From Verrucomicrobiota bacterium (GTDB lineage Bacteria; Verrucomicrobiota; Verrucomicrobiia; Chthoniobacterales; UBA10450), in the NCBI GenBank assembly GCA_003218375.1, contig QHNH01000008.1, forward strand, positions 1-64,000: a DNA stretch of 64,000 nt, given 5' to 3'. This document shows, piece after piece, positions 46,989 through 54,424 of the stretch. Below the pieces are notes generated by a model. It saw nothing but the letters and a program-made list of their open reading frames with translations. It made no database searches and was not told where the DNA came from. Positions within the stretch are counted from its first letter, which is position 1, and each line of letters opens with the position of its first letter. The translations under genes were made by a program, and so were the position numbers.

Positions 46989-49079
46989 ATGAAGCGCATC
47001 ATTCCGGGATTTTTTTGCCTCCTGGGGTTCATTACATTGGCGGCTTTTTCCCTGGCCGCAGAAATGGGCGCGCCCAGTGCGGCTGAACATGTCTCGCGGG
47101 CAGCTGACCATGAATTAATAGTTGAGATGATGGATGACGCAACGACCGCGGATGGCGCTGTCTCACCGGAGGCCATCGTTTCGACCCGAAGCAGCTTTAC
47201 CGCGCGGTGGAAACCGGTGAGCCAGACGACGAGTTACCGACTCGAAGTCTCGCTCTCTCCCTCTTTCGATAGCTATGTAACCGGCTATCACGGTTTGGAA
47301 ATAGGTCCAGCAACGTGGCAAGTCGTAACGGGACTAAGCCCGGGCACGACTTACTATTATCGGGTAACGAGTTCTAGCGAGACAGGCGTTATCGCTAACT
47401 CGGAGGTGATGAGCGGCACGACTGCCACCGGCTCCGGCCTTGTTATTAGTCCGACGTTCGACAGCTCGATTACGAATAATCCAAACGCGGCCGCAATCGA
47501 AGCGATGATCAATCGAGCGATCGCGATTTATGAATCGTTGTTCTCCGATCCAGTCACGGTTTTCATTCTCTTCCGTTACTCGACGACCAAACCTAACGGC
47601 ACTCCGATCGGATCCACAAACCAGATCGCGCTGAGTAACTACGTGGTTTATGGGCCCTCGTGGAGCACCTACATCAATGCCTTGCAAGCCGATGCAAAGA
47701 CCGCCAATGACTCCACCGCCAATGCCAGCCTTCCGGCAAACCAGTTGTCCGCTAGTATCATTCCATCGAGCGCCAACGGCCGGGCGCTCGGTGGTGACAC
47801 GCCGCCGGCGATGTTCGCCGATTCCACCGTCGCCGCGGGCGGACCTTATGATGGTATTGTCACGCTCAATTCCGGATCGGGATTCCAGTTTGTCCGCCCG
47901 CCTAATAGCAGTAGCTACGATGCGCAAACCGCCGTCGAGCATGAGATGGATGAGGTTCTCGGGCTTGGGTCTCGCCTGGACACTTCGAACAGCAATGTTC
48001 GGCCCCAGGATTTATTCAGCTGGTCTTCTCCTGGAGTCAGGAACATCAGCACGTCCGGGACGCGCTATTTTTCGATCGACGGTGGAAACACGCCCATCGT
48101 CAACTTTAGTCAGACCGCGAACTTCGATCACGGCGATTGGCAGAGCGATCCCTGTCCGCAGTCGAATCCATATGTGCAAAATGCTTTTGGCTGCCGTGGT
48201 CAGGCCGCGGATATAAGCGACTCCTCCCCGGAAGGGATTAACCTCGACGTGATTGGCTATGACCGGGTAGCGCCGCCGGCCGGACGATTACTTAACATCT
48301 CCACTCGCATGGAAGTGCTGACCGGAAATCAGGTCCTGATCGGTGGTTTCATTGTAACCGGGAGCGATCCGAAAAAAGTTATCGTGCGAGGGATGGGTCC
48401 GTCGCTTTCCGTGAATGGGCCATTAGCTGATCCGACTCTGGAGTTACATCAGGGAAATACAACGCTGGCCACCAATGATAACTGGAAGATCAACGACCAG
48501 ACTGGCCAATCGCAGGAAGCGGAGATTCGGGCCACGACCATTCCGCCTGGTAACGATTCGGAATCTGCCCTGGTAGCAACGCTCAGTCCGGGATCCTACA
48601 CAGCCGTGCTAGCGGGGAAGAATGGAACTACCGGCATAGGCTTGGTGGAAGTTTACGACCTGGCTCAGGGCGCGAACTCCAGGCTGGCGAATATCAGCTC
48701 GCGTGGGTTCGTGGATACGGGCGACAACGTCATGATTGGCGGCTTCATCGTCGGCGGGCCGAGTGGAGATAGCGCCAGTGTGTTGGTGCGCGCCCTGGGA
48801 CCATCGTTGACAAGCTCAGGCGTCGCGGGCGCCCTGAACGATCCTTTCCTGGAACTGCACGATGGCAACGGAAATACGATCGCCATCAACGATAATTGGA
48901 AAACGCGTCCTGACGGAACCAGCCAGGAAGCCGAAATTCAAGCCACTACCATCCCGCCGACAAACGACTTGGAATCGGCTCTGGTGCGACTGCTGCCGCC
49001 CGGCAACTACACCGCCGTCGTGCGCGGCACGAATAACTCGACCGGCGTCGGCCTGGTCGAGGTTTACAATCTTCAGTAG
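46989..49079 (+). CDS. Secreted metalloprotease-like protein with two C-terminal modules
   Basis: 696 residues from the ATG at 46989, which gives a proper signal peptide (MKRIIPGFFCLLGFITLAAF); the 16 upstream codons do not. Order: a fibronectin-III-like stretch (about 50-135, GLSPGTTYYYRVTSS), a protease-like region with VEHEMDEVLGLGS around residue 320 (an H-E-x-x-E zinc-type motif rather than H-E-x-x-H) ending GINLDVIGYDRV, then two tandem ~120-residue modules (each L-x-N-I-S, QVLIGGFIV, VRGMGPSL, PTLELH, NDNWK, ESALVATLSPGSYTAVL, GIGLVEVYDL). The modules match the decayed gene at 56.6-57.2 kb and look like a shared surface-attachment or sorting domain. Protease activity is inferred from the motif only. 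Confidence 0.75.
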   Translation: MKRIIPGFFCLLGFITLAAFSLAAEMGAPSAAEHVSRAADHELIVEMMDDATTADGAVSPEAIVSTRSSFTARWKPVSQTTSYRLEVSLSPSFDSYVTGYHGLEIGPATWQVVTGLSPGTTYYYRVTSSSETGVIANSEVMSGTTATGSGLVISPTFDSSITNNPNAAAIEAMINRAIAIYESLFSDPVTVFILFRYSTTKPNGTPIGSTNQIALSNYVVYGPSWSTYINALQADAKTANDSTANASLPANQLSASIIPSSANGRALGGDTPPAMFADSTVAAGGPYDGIVTLNSGSGFQFVRPPNSSSYDAQTAVEHEMDEVLGLGSRLDTSNSNVRPQDLFSWSSPGVRNISTSGTRYFSIDGGNTPIVNFSQTANFDHGDWQSDPCPQSNPYVQNAFGCRGQAADISDSSPEGINLDVIGYDRVAPPAGRLLNISTRMEVLTGNQVLIGGFIVTGSDPKKVIVRGMGPSLSVNGPLADPTLELHQGNTTLATNDNWKINDQTGQSQEAEIRATTIPPGNDSESALVATLSPGSYTAVLAGKNGTTGIGLVEVYDLAQGANSRLANISSRGFVDTGDNVMIGGFIVGGPSGDSASVLVRALGPSLTSSGVAGALNDPFLELHDGNGNTIAINDNWKTRPDGTSQEAEIQATTIPPTNDLESALVRLLPPGNYTAVVRGTNNSTGVGLVEVYNLQ

Positions 49080-49169
49080 CACAACCGGGTTCCCCAGCTT
49101 GAACGAATCGGACGCGATCCCCTGCAGGTGCGGGTGAAGAACGTGACGAGGGATTGGACGAAGAAGTAA

Positions 49170-49266
49170 CTGTAGCCGCGGACATCTTCTGTAGCCGTCG
49201 CCCTGTGGGCGACGCGGGGTTGCGGCAACGTCAGCCTTCACGCTTCCCACAGGGAAGCGGCTACAG
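49170..49266. repeat. GTAGCC-family repeat with an extra half copy
   Basis: A complete doublet (CTGTAGCCGTCGCCC-TGTGGGCGACG to CGCTTCCCACAGGGAAGCGG-CTACAG, 49189-49266) is preceded at 49170 by a second CTGTAGCCGCG start, as if one copy landed in the end of another. It separates the convergent secreted-protein and mlaD genes. Confidence 0.8.
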
Positions 49267-49279
49267 AAGAAGGGACGGA

Positions 49280-50182
49280 CTACGGTTTCTTCGCCGGCAA
49301 CGGTTCCTTGCTCTTCAGGATCTCCGACTCCGGGGTGAGCTTGTTGCCTTTTCCGCTAAAGATGATGCGGTTCGGTTTCTCGGCCAGCGACTCGACAAGC
49401 GCTTTCGCGTGGGTGCTGACTACCTTCAGGTTCAGCAGGATCACGCGCAGCTCTTTCATCTGATCCTGAAGCTGCCTGTCGGTGTTGCCGACGAATTTGC
49501 CGGCATTCTCGAAAACGGCGTTCGCATTTTTTTCAACGTCATCGAGGCCCTTGATGATGCGCTGCAGTTCTTCGAGGTCCGCTTTCGCGGTATCGAGAAG
49601 CGGCGGGATCTTCGGCATGAATCCGTCCAGGTTGGTGCGCACGCCAGTAATGGTGCCGTCCAGGTTGGTAACCGTGCGGGTGAGTGTGTCGATCAGTTTG
49701 TTCGCGTTGTCGACCAACGGCCCGGCCGCGGCAGCGATCTGCTGGATTCCGTAGGCCGGATGCCCTTCGATTAAAGCATTGTTAGCCAGCATCTCGCCGC
49801 CCGGAGTGCCAGCAGAGAGGGCAACGAACATCGGCGCGAGCAACGTATCCGAGCTCAGCGTCGCGATGATATCGGCGGGCAGCGGCGGAATCTCGTCCGC
49901 GAGACTTACCGTGACCCGCACGGCATTTCGCCTGTTCGCCGCCGATTCGCGCTGGTCGCGGCTCAAATGCCGCATCGCGATCACCCGGCCGGCCGGCGCC
50001 CCGGCGTAACGAACTTCGGAATGGAGCTTCACGCCGGTGACGTCTTCAAAATCGATCTGCAACGTTCGCGCCGGTTTTTTCAACCGGAAACCGGACAGCG
50101 CCATCGTCAGCGCAACGAGCAGGATCACGCTGCAAACGATGACCGAAAGCGCCACGACGTAATCGGACAGGTTTTTTTTCAT
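49280..50182 (-). CDS. mlaD: MCE-family lipid-binding protein (MlaD type)
   Basis: 300 residues. N-terminal membrane anchor (VVALSVIVCSVILLVALTMAL), a single MCE domain at about 38-125 (DFEDVTGVKLHSEVRYAGAP-AGRV, then ADIIATLSSDTLLAPMFVAL), and a long helical tail (about 150-270) with LDTAKADLEELQRIIKGLDD. This is the periplasmic substrate-binding ring subunit of the Mla phospholipid transporter of the inner membrane. Its ATG overlaps the mlaF stop (ATGA), showing translational coupling. Two to three times longer than E. coli MlaD because of the helical tail, as in many MCE proteins outside the Enterobacteria. Confidence 0.9.
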   Translation of the reverse strand: MKKNLSDYVVALSVIVCSVILLVALTMALSGFRLKKPARTLQIDFEDVTGVKLHSEVRYAGAPAGRVIAMRHLSRDQRESAANRRNAVRVTVSLADEIPPLPADIIATLSSDTLLAPMFVALSAGTPGGEMLANNALIEGHPAYGIQQIAAAAGPLVDNANKLIDTLTRTVTNLDGTITGVRTNLDGFMPKIPPLLDTAKADLEELQRIIKGLDDVEKNANAVFENAGKFVGNTDRQLQDQMKELRVILLNLKVVSTHAKALVESLAEKPNRIIFSGKGNKLTPESEILKSKEPLPAKKP

Positions 50183-51030
50183 GGCATTTTGTGGTGGAAA
50201 CGCCGGCGCGCCGAGACTAGCGGGCGCGCTTTCACATGCGGATGATGTTCGTGATCATCCTGCGACAGGTTCAAAGGCATGGGACCGTCGGCTTCGCCAT
50301 TGATGAATTGTTGCACTTCAGGATCGGGGTGGGTCCTGATTTCCTCGGGAGTACCTTGCGCGAGAATCTTGCCGCGTCCGAGCATAATCATCCGCGTCGC
50401 GATCCGGAACGCGCTCGTCATGTCATGGGTAACGACGACCGCGGTCATGCCTTCGTCCTTCGTCAGCTCGAGGGTGAGCTTGTCCACGACCGCGGTCATG
50501 ATGGGATCGAGGCCGGAAGTCGGCTCGTCGCTGAAGAGCAACTCGGGATCGAGCGCGAGGGCGCGCGCCAGGCCGACGCGTTTTCGCATGCCGCCGCTGA
50601 TCTCGGAAGGCTTGAGTTCGTTGAAGCCGCTCAGTCCCACCATCTGGAGCTTCTGGGTTACGGTTTCGTCGACTTCGTCGATTGTCAGGTCGGTGTGTTG
50701 TAACAACGGCAGCGCCACGTTTTCGCCCACGGTCAGCGACGCGAGGAGCGCGCCGGATTGAAAGAGCATCCCGAAACGCCGGCGGATTTCCTCGATCTGG
50801 CGATCGTTCATCGTCGTGATTTCTTCGCCGAAGATTTTGACCGATCCGGCGGTCGGTTTCATTACTCCGATGATGTGGCGGAGGAGGGTGCTCTTGCCGC
50901 AACCGCTCCCGCCCATGATCACGAGCGTCTCGCCGCGATGGATGGTGAAGGAAAGATTGTCGATCACGGTGCGACTCCCGAAGGTGCGGGTGAGATTGGT
51001 GACTTCGACGACGACAGGAGTGTTAAGCAT
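50179..51030 (-). CDS. mlaF: Mla transporter ATPase
   Basis: 283 residues. ABC ATPase with Walker A at 40-48 (GGSGCGKST), Q-loop in MLFQSGALLASLTVGENVALP, signature SGGMRKRVGLARALALDPEL followed by Walker B LLFSDEPTSGLDP, and H-loop VVVTHD. The 'ALFQSGAL' region and SGGMRKR signature are typical of MlaF/Ttg2A. It powers lipid transfer with MlaE and MlaD. A ~30-residue C-terminal extension after ~250 (DGPMPLNLSQDDHEHHPHVK) is rich in His. Downstream mlaD overlaps it; upstream, the IVP-like gene separates it from mlaE. Confidence 0.93.
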   Translation of the reverse strand: MLNTPVVVEVTNLTRTFGSRTVIDNLSFTIHRGETLVIMGGSGCGKSTLLRHIIGVMKPTAGSVKIFGEEITTMNDRQIEEIRRRFGMLFQSGALLASLTVGENVALPLLQHTDLTIDEVDETVTQKLQMVGLSGFNELKPSEISGGMRKRVGLARALALDPELLFSDEPTSGLDPIMTAVVDKLTLELTKDEGMTAVVVTHDMTSAFRIATRMIMLGRGKILAQGTPEEIRTHPDPEVQQFINGEADGPMPLNLSQDDHEHHPHVKARPLVSARRRFHHKMP

Positions 51031-51034
51031 GGGG

Positions 51035-51135
51035 AAAATAGGGACAATGACGAATGACGAATGACGAAGGATGGAGCAAATGACGAATGACGAATGACGA
51101 ATGACGAAGGAATGACAAAACTCGAATGACCAAGG
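51035..51135. repeat. AATGACGAATGACGAA repeat, mlaF side
   Basis: A run of AATGACGAATGACGAA words from 51048 to 51132 (at least six ATGACGAA copies), ending beside the stop of the four-helix-bundle gene. Confidence 0.8.
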
Positions 51136-51522
51136 TCATGTTCCGCTCCTCCGGATTTTCGAGAAGATCAGGTGCAGTTCGCGAGCTTCCATCCAGAGTT
51201 TTCGAGCTCGCGGTTTCAATTCGGGCACGGCCCGCACGGCCATGCGCAGGAAGTGTTTCGTTTCGCGCGCCTCTTTTCGGCAGGTGCCGATGTTTCGCAG
51301 GAATTCCTTCTTTGAGACGGCGTCGTCTGCTTCGACGTAATTTGCTCCGACGCTCGTCGCTGCTCCGACGAGCTGCGCGATGATCCGATTCGTTACTGGG
51401 TTTTGTGGAATGCTCTTGGCGAAATCGATGACCGTTTCGCCGAAGACCGCGGTACGTTCCTCCAGGTCATAAGCGCGTTTCTCGTCCGGCTCTTCGCGAA
51501 CTATGAGGATATCACCATCCAT
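51136..51522 (-). CDS. Four-helix-bundle protein (23S rRNA intervening-sequence type)
   Basis: 128 residues from the ATG at 51522, chosen because GAGGAG lies about nine bases upstream. The longer frame reads backwards through the repeat as M-T-N-S-R-M-T-N-D-E and is not expected in the protein. The core YDLEERTAVFGETVIDFAKS, then LVGAATSVGANYVEADDAVS-KKEF, then GTCRKEARETKHFLRM, is the signature of the S23/IVP four-helix-bundle family. This was first found in 23S rRNA intervening sequences and is common as single genes of unknown role. It lies between mlaE and mlaF, on their strand, with inverted AATGACGAA repeats on both sides, which suggests an inserted unit. Confidence 0.85.
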   Translation of the reverse strand: MDGDILIVREEPDEKRAYDLEERTAVFGETVIDFAKSIPQNPVTNRIIAQLVGAATSVGANYVEADDAVSKKEFLRNIGTCRKEARETKHFLRMAVRAVPELKPRARKLWMEARELHLIFSKIRRSGT

Positions 51523-51544
51523 CCAAAAGCGCTCCTCGCTGCTT

Positions 51545-51605
51545 GTGCCTTCGGATTTCGTCATTCCTTCGTCATTCGTCATTCGGGAATTCGTCATTTT
51601 CATCC
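51545..51605. repeat. AATGACGAA repeat, mlaE side (inverted)
   Basis: CGTCATTCCTTCGTCATTCG, then TCATTCGGGAATTCGTCATT: the same words as at 51048-51132 but in the opposite orientation. It ends next to the mlaE stop codon. Confidence 0.8.
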
Positions 51606-51608
51606 TCG

Positions 51609-52346
51609 TCAATTGAAGAAGAACAGCGCGGTGAGAATCGCGTTCGTCACCAGCATGGCCAGGAGCGATTGGACAACTGCGGACGTGGTCGCCTGGCCAA
51701 CGCCTTCCGCGCCGCCTTCGACGTGCAGGCCGGCGTTGCATGCGATGGTGATGATGAGCCAGGCGAAGACCGCGCTTTTAATGATCCCCGAATACAGGTC
51801 CCAGGTGTCGGCGCTTTGGAGGGCGCGCAAAATGTAACCGGCCGTGGTCACATCGAGCGCGAAATAGCAGACGGCCCATCCGCCGAAAACGCCGATGTAA
51901 TTTCCGAGGACGGTGAGCGCCGGCAGCATGATGAGCATGGCAATGAAACGCGGGACGATCAGGTAGCTGATCGGATTGATCGCCATCACTTCGAGCGCCT
52001 CGATTTCCTCGGAGACTTTCATGGTTCCCAATTCGGCTGCCACCGCGGATCCGCTCCGGCCGATCACGATGACGGCGATAAGCACGGGCCCCATCTCGCG
52101 CAGCAACGTGACCATCACCAGATCGGGCACGTAAATTTCCGCGCCGAGTTGTTGGAGCGAATGCGCGGCCTGCATGGCGAGAGTCACGCCGATGCTGAAC
52201 GCGGTCAGCGCCACCATCGGGGTCGCGCGCACCCCGATAAAAACCATCTGGCGGAAGATCGGCGATATTTTGAAGAGCTGGCCCTTGAAGGGCGCGACCA
52301 GGACCCAGTAGAGCAGGCTAGCGTTGAGCCGGAGAAAATTTTTCAA
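51609..52346 (-). CDS. mlaE: Mla transporter permease
   Basis: 245 residues, the usual MlaE size. Five to six hydrophobic segments and the family's signature loop: VTLLREMGPVLIAVIVIGRS, SGSAVAAELGTMKVSEEIEA and LEVMAINPISYLIVPR. The protein forms the inner-membrane channel of the Mla lipid system with MlaF and MlaD. It lies first in the operon (mlaE, IVP-like gene, mlaF, mlaD). An MlaB-type STAS partner, MlaA and MlaC are not in the window. Confidence 0.95.
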   Translation of the reverse strand: MKNFLRLNASLLYWVLVAPFKGQLFKISPIFRQMVFIGVRATPMVALTAFSIGVTLAMQAAHSLQQLGAEIYVPDLVMVTLLREMGPVLIAVIVIGRSGSAVAAELGTMKVSEEIEALEVMAINPISYLIVPRFIAMLIMLPALTVLGNYIGVFGGWAVCYFALDVTTAGYILRALQSADTWDLYSGIIKSAVFAWLIITIACNAGLHVEGGAEGVGQATTSAVVQSLLAMLVTNAILTALFFFN

Positions 52347-52427
52347 AGCGCGGTCGCAAGATTATCACCGCGCCATCCGCTCTTTCCAGACTAGAAACGC
52401 TCGTGGGATCGTGAGCGCTCGCCCTTG

Positions 52428-52516
52428 ACCCTCATCCTAACCTTCTCCCTCAGGGAGAAGGAACTCACGGCTAACAGCGTTCCGTCACTCATTCCTCTCC
52501 CTGAGGGTCCGCGGGG
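52428..52516. repeat. CCCTCATCCTAACCTTCTCCC repeat pair
   Basis: CCTTCTCCCTCAGGGAGAAGG is a perfect-stem hairpin, mirrored by CCTCTCCCTGAGGG at 52493-52506. A sister copy lies at 63355-63473. It fills the gap between the cupin stop and mlaE start. Confidence 0.78.
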
Positions 52517-52547
52517 TTGGCGTTGCGGTGATCTCAGCAATCGAAAA

Positions 52548-52913
52548 TCAACTGGCGTAATGCTCGGCGCCGAGAAAATGGAGCGAGACATACGGCTCGT
52601 CGCCGACGACCCAACTGTCGTGCCCCGGGCCGATGGAGAAAAGATCGCCGGGTTTCATTTCGTAATAACGGCCGTCGTTCATCCGGCAGGCGGCGGAGCC
52701 GGAAATGACGAGGCCGATGTGCTCCACTTCGCACGAGGTTGCCCCGGTCGTCGGTCCGACGTGCTCGGACCATTTCCAGCCCGGCTCGTAGCTCGCCCGG
52801 CCGATCGTCGTCGAACCGATTTTGACGATCTCGAACTTCCCCTTGGTGAACGTCCGGACTTCATCCGGCTCCTCGAAGCGCTTGATGAGGAAGTCGACGT
52901 CGGCCGGAGTCAT
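52548..52913 (-). CDS. Cupin-domain protein in the ECF operon
   Basis: 121 residues, single cupin domain. The motif 1 region is SEHVGPTTGATSCEVEHIGLV-ISG, with Glu/His ligands spaced as in cupins. Motif 2 is GDLFSIGPGHDSWVVGDEP. It begins only three bases after the LTXXQ gene stop (TGA-gca-ATG), so is the fourth gene of the sigma/anti-sigma/LTXXQ transcript. Whether it is an enzyme or a ligand sensor cannot be told. Confidence 0.78.
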   Translation of the reverse strand: MTPADVDFLIKRFEEPDEVRTFTKGKFEIVKIGSTTIGRASYEPGWKWSEHVGPTTGATSCEVEHIGLVISGSAACRMNDGRYYEMKPGDLFSIGPGHDSWVVGDEPYVSLHFLGAEHYAS

Positions 52914-52916
52914 TGC

Positions 52917-53351
52917 TCAGGGCGTGGGCGGCGACGGTTTGTCTTTCGGCGGCGGCGGCGGCAGGAACCCGTGGTGTAGCATCATTTTGCGATGCTCCGA
53001 ATCGAGTTTCTCGAGTTTCTTCTGCTGTTCCGGCGTCAGTAACGGAGCGACTTCTTTCTTCGAATCTTCCATGACGGTGCGCACGCGTTCCGCGGTTTCG
53101 ACGCGAATCGTCTCCAGCCTGGCGCTGGTCGCGTCTATGATGGGCGCGATCTTCTTTTCCTGCTCGGCCGTCAAATCGAGCGCATGCCGGAGATGTTCGC
53201 GCATCCTGTCAGGCATGTCGCCTGAGTGCGGCGGCCCGAGCATAACATGATGGCGAAGATGGTGAACGCCGAGGAAAACACCGGTGGCGCCACCGGCCAC
53301 GAAGACAAGCAGCAAGGCAAAAGCCAGTTTCCATTTCAACGCGCTGTTCAT
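52917..53351 (-). CDS. Membrane-anchored LTXXQ (Spy/CpxP/CnrX-like) protein
   Basis: 144 residues. N-terminal membrane anchor (WKLAFALLLVFVAGGATGVF), then a His-rich segment (HHLRHHVMLG), then a helical hairpin with two LTxxQ-type motifs (LTAEQEKKI and LTPEQQKKL) and a Pro-rich end (PPPPPKDKPSPP). The fold group includes the periplasmic chaperones Spy and CpxP and the metal sensors ZraP and CnrX. As third gene of a sigma/anti-sigma operon it is best placed as the sensor that signals to the anti-sigma factor, as CnrX does. That role is inference. Its start overlaps the anti-sigma stop (ATGA). Confidence 0.8.
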   Translation of the reverse strand: MNSALKWKLAFALLLVFVAGGATGVFLGVHHLRHHVMLGPPHSGDMPDRMREHLRHALDLTAEQEKKIAPIIDATSARLETIRVETAERVRTVMEDSKKEVAPLLTPEQQKKLEKLDSEHRKMMLHHGFLPPPPPKDKPSPPTP

Positions 53352-53653
53352 TGCGAAAATTCCGTCTGGATCGCCGAGTCGGCGATCGCGTATTCGTTTG
53401 TCGGCACGGTCACGAACGTTTTCTCGTCTCGGTACTGCCGATAAGCCGCAGTGCCGGCCAGGACGAGGACCGCGGAAGCTACAATCCCCGCGCGGCGCAC
53501 AAACGACAGAAGTTCGGCGACGTCCTTCGAGCCGTTGCCGGAACGCCAGGACGCGACGACCCGAGTATCGAAACCAAAAGGCACTTCCGGCGCCGACTCA
53601 TCAGGCGCATCGGCAGCCGAACGCAAGAGGCGATCCACATCAGTTGACTTCAT
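53348..53653 (-). CDS. Probable transmembrane anti-sigma factor
   Basis: 101 residues from the ATG at 53653, which overlaps the sigma gene stop; an extra 30-codon open stretch upstream belongs to the sigma gene's other frame. N-terminal soluble part (MKSTDVDRLLRSAADAPDES), one membrane helix (GIVASAVLVLAGTAAY at about 60-76) and a short periplasmic end. No CxxC zinc motif. Size, topology and the overlaps on both sides fit a small CnrY-type anti-sigma factor. The assignment is by context rather than sequence signature. Confidence 0.65.
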   Translation of the reverse strand: MKSTDVDRLLRSAADAPDESAPEVPFGFDTRVVASWRSGNGSKDVAELLSFVRRAGIVASAVLVLAGTAAYRQYRDEKTFVTVPTNEYAIADSAIQTEFSQ

Positions 53654-54234
53654 GAGTTCTCCCGGGCCCTCATGTTCGATAAGAGCTGTTTCATTTTCTG
53701 CCGCGCCCGAAAGGCGCGGACTTTGACGAGCGCGCCGCTCCACCCGGTGACACGCCGGATCTCCTCGACGGACTGTTGTTGCAGATAGAGCAGATCAATC
53801 ACGAGGCGGTCCGCGGGTTTCAGCGCGTTCATAAGATGCTCGACAAGCTGGCGCGACGCAAAGCTCTGGTCGGGCGCCAGGTCATCCGTGGTCGCGGCCA
53901 GGTTCCGGACGACGGCTGCCTGTTCTTCGCTGAGATCGGCTTCGCGCAATTCCGGTCGCGCTTTCTCGGCCTGGATCTGGTTGAGGCAGGTGTTGATCGC
54001 GATCCGTGACACCCAATGCTCGAGCGGCACCTTGCCGGAAAATTGGGGCAGCTTCTGCAAAATCTTGATGAAGATCATCTGGCAAAGATCCTCCTCGGCG
54101 CTGCGAACCGCACGATGCGCTCGCACGAGTTTGGCCACGAGCGGATAAAGACTCCGCACCAGCTCGCGGGCCGCGCTTTCGTCCTGCCGCAGCACCGTCG
54201 CCACCAACTCGCGTGAGACACTTTCGTCAGCCAT
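53650..54234 (-). CDS. ECF-type RNA polymerase sigma factor
   Basis: 194 residues. Region 2 at about 22-90 (LYPLVAKLVRAHRAVRSAEE-DLCQMIFIKILQKLPQFSGK then LEHWVSRIAINTCLNQ), short linker, region 4 at about 130-185 (ALKPADRLVIDLLYLQQQSV-EEIRRVTGWSGALVKVRAFR-ARQKMKQLL). No regions 1 or 3, so it is an ECF (group 4) sigma factor. Leads the operon with the anti-sigma, LTXXQ and cupin genes. Its upstream region carries a TGTAACC-N17-GTCAT motif also present before the divergent LTXXQ gene, suggesting autoregulation. Confidence 0.93.
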   Translation of the reverse strand: MADESVSRELVATVLRQDESAARELVRSLYPLVAKLVRAHRAVRSAEEDLCQMIFIKILQKLPQFSGKVPLEHWVSRIAINTCLNQIQAEKARPELREADLSEEQAAVVRNLAATTDDLAPDQSFASRQLVEHLMNALKPADRLVIDLLYLQQQSVEEIRRVTGWSGALVKVRAFRARQKMKQLLSNMRARENS

Positions 54235-54264
54235 GTAAAGCCAAACCAGTCCACACCATCGGCA

Positions 54265-54293
54265 ATGACAGCGGGAAGCGGGCGGCGGTTACA
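54265..54293 (-). promoter_or_regulatory. Predicted ECF promoter of the sigma operon
   Basis: On the minus strand TTTGTAACC (-35 at 54293-54287) and GTCAT (-10 at 54269-54265) are separated by exactly 17 bases, about 30 bases upstream of the sigma start. Identical elements and spacing lie on the plus strand at 54341-54369. Confidence 0.7.
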
Positions 54294-54340
54294 AAATAAT
54301 CTCGCAGCCGTCCGGGCCGGGAAGATTTTCGCGAACAATT

Positions 54341-54369
54341 TGTAACCCGACGGCGCTGTGACCAGTCAT
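54341..54369 (+). promoter_or_regulatory. Predicted ECF promoter of the divergent LTXXQ gene
   Basis: TGTAACC (54341-54347), 17-base spacer, GTCAT (54365-54369). The -35 word has the AAC core common in ECF promoters. Matches the divergent element base for base in both boxes, while the spacers differ. Confidence 0.7.
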
Positions 54370-54424
54370 CCATTCATGAAAAGGCGCTCTGATTGCGCCC
54401 AAAAACAAGAAACAAAACCAAACA

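Noticed and set aside
51048-51132. AATGACGAA runs as a CRISPR or microsatellite
   Set aside because: The copies have no spacers of even length and recur as inverted pairs at other loci, so they fit a dispersed repeat family.
51523-51741. 73-codon N-terminal extension of the four-helix-bundle protein
   Set aside because: It reads through mlaE and the AATGACGAA repeat; a good ribosome site precedes the ATG at 51522.
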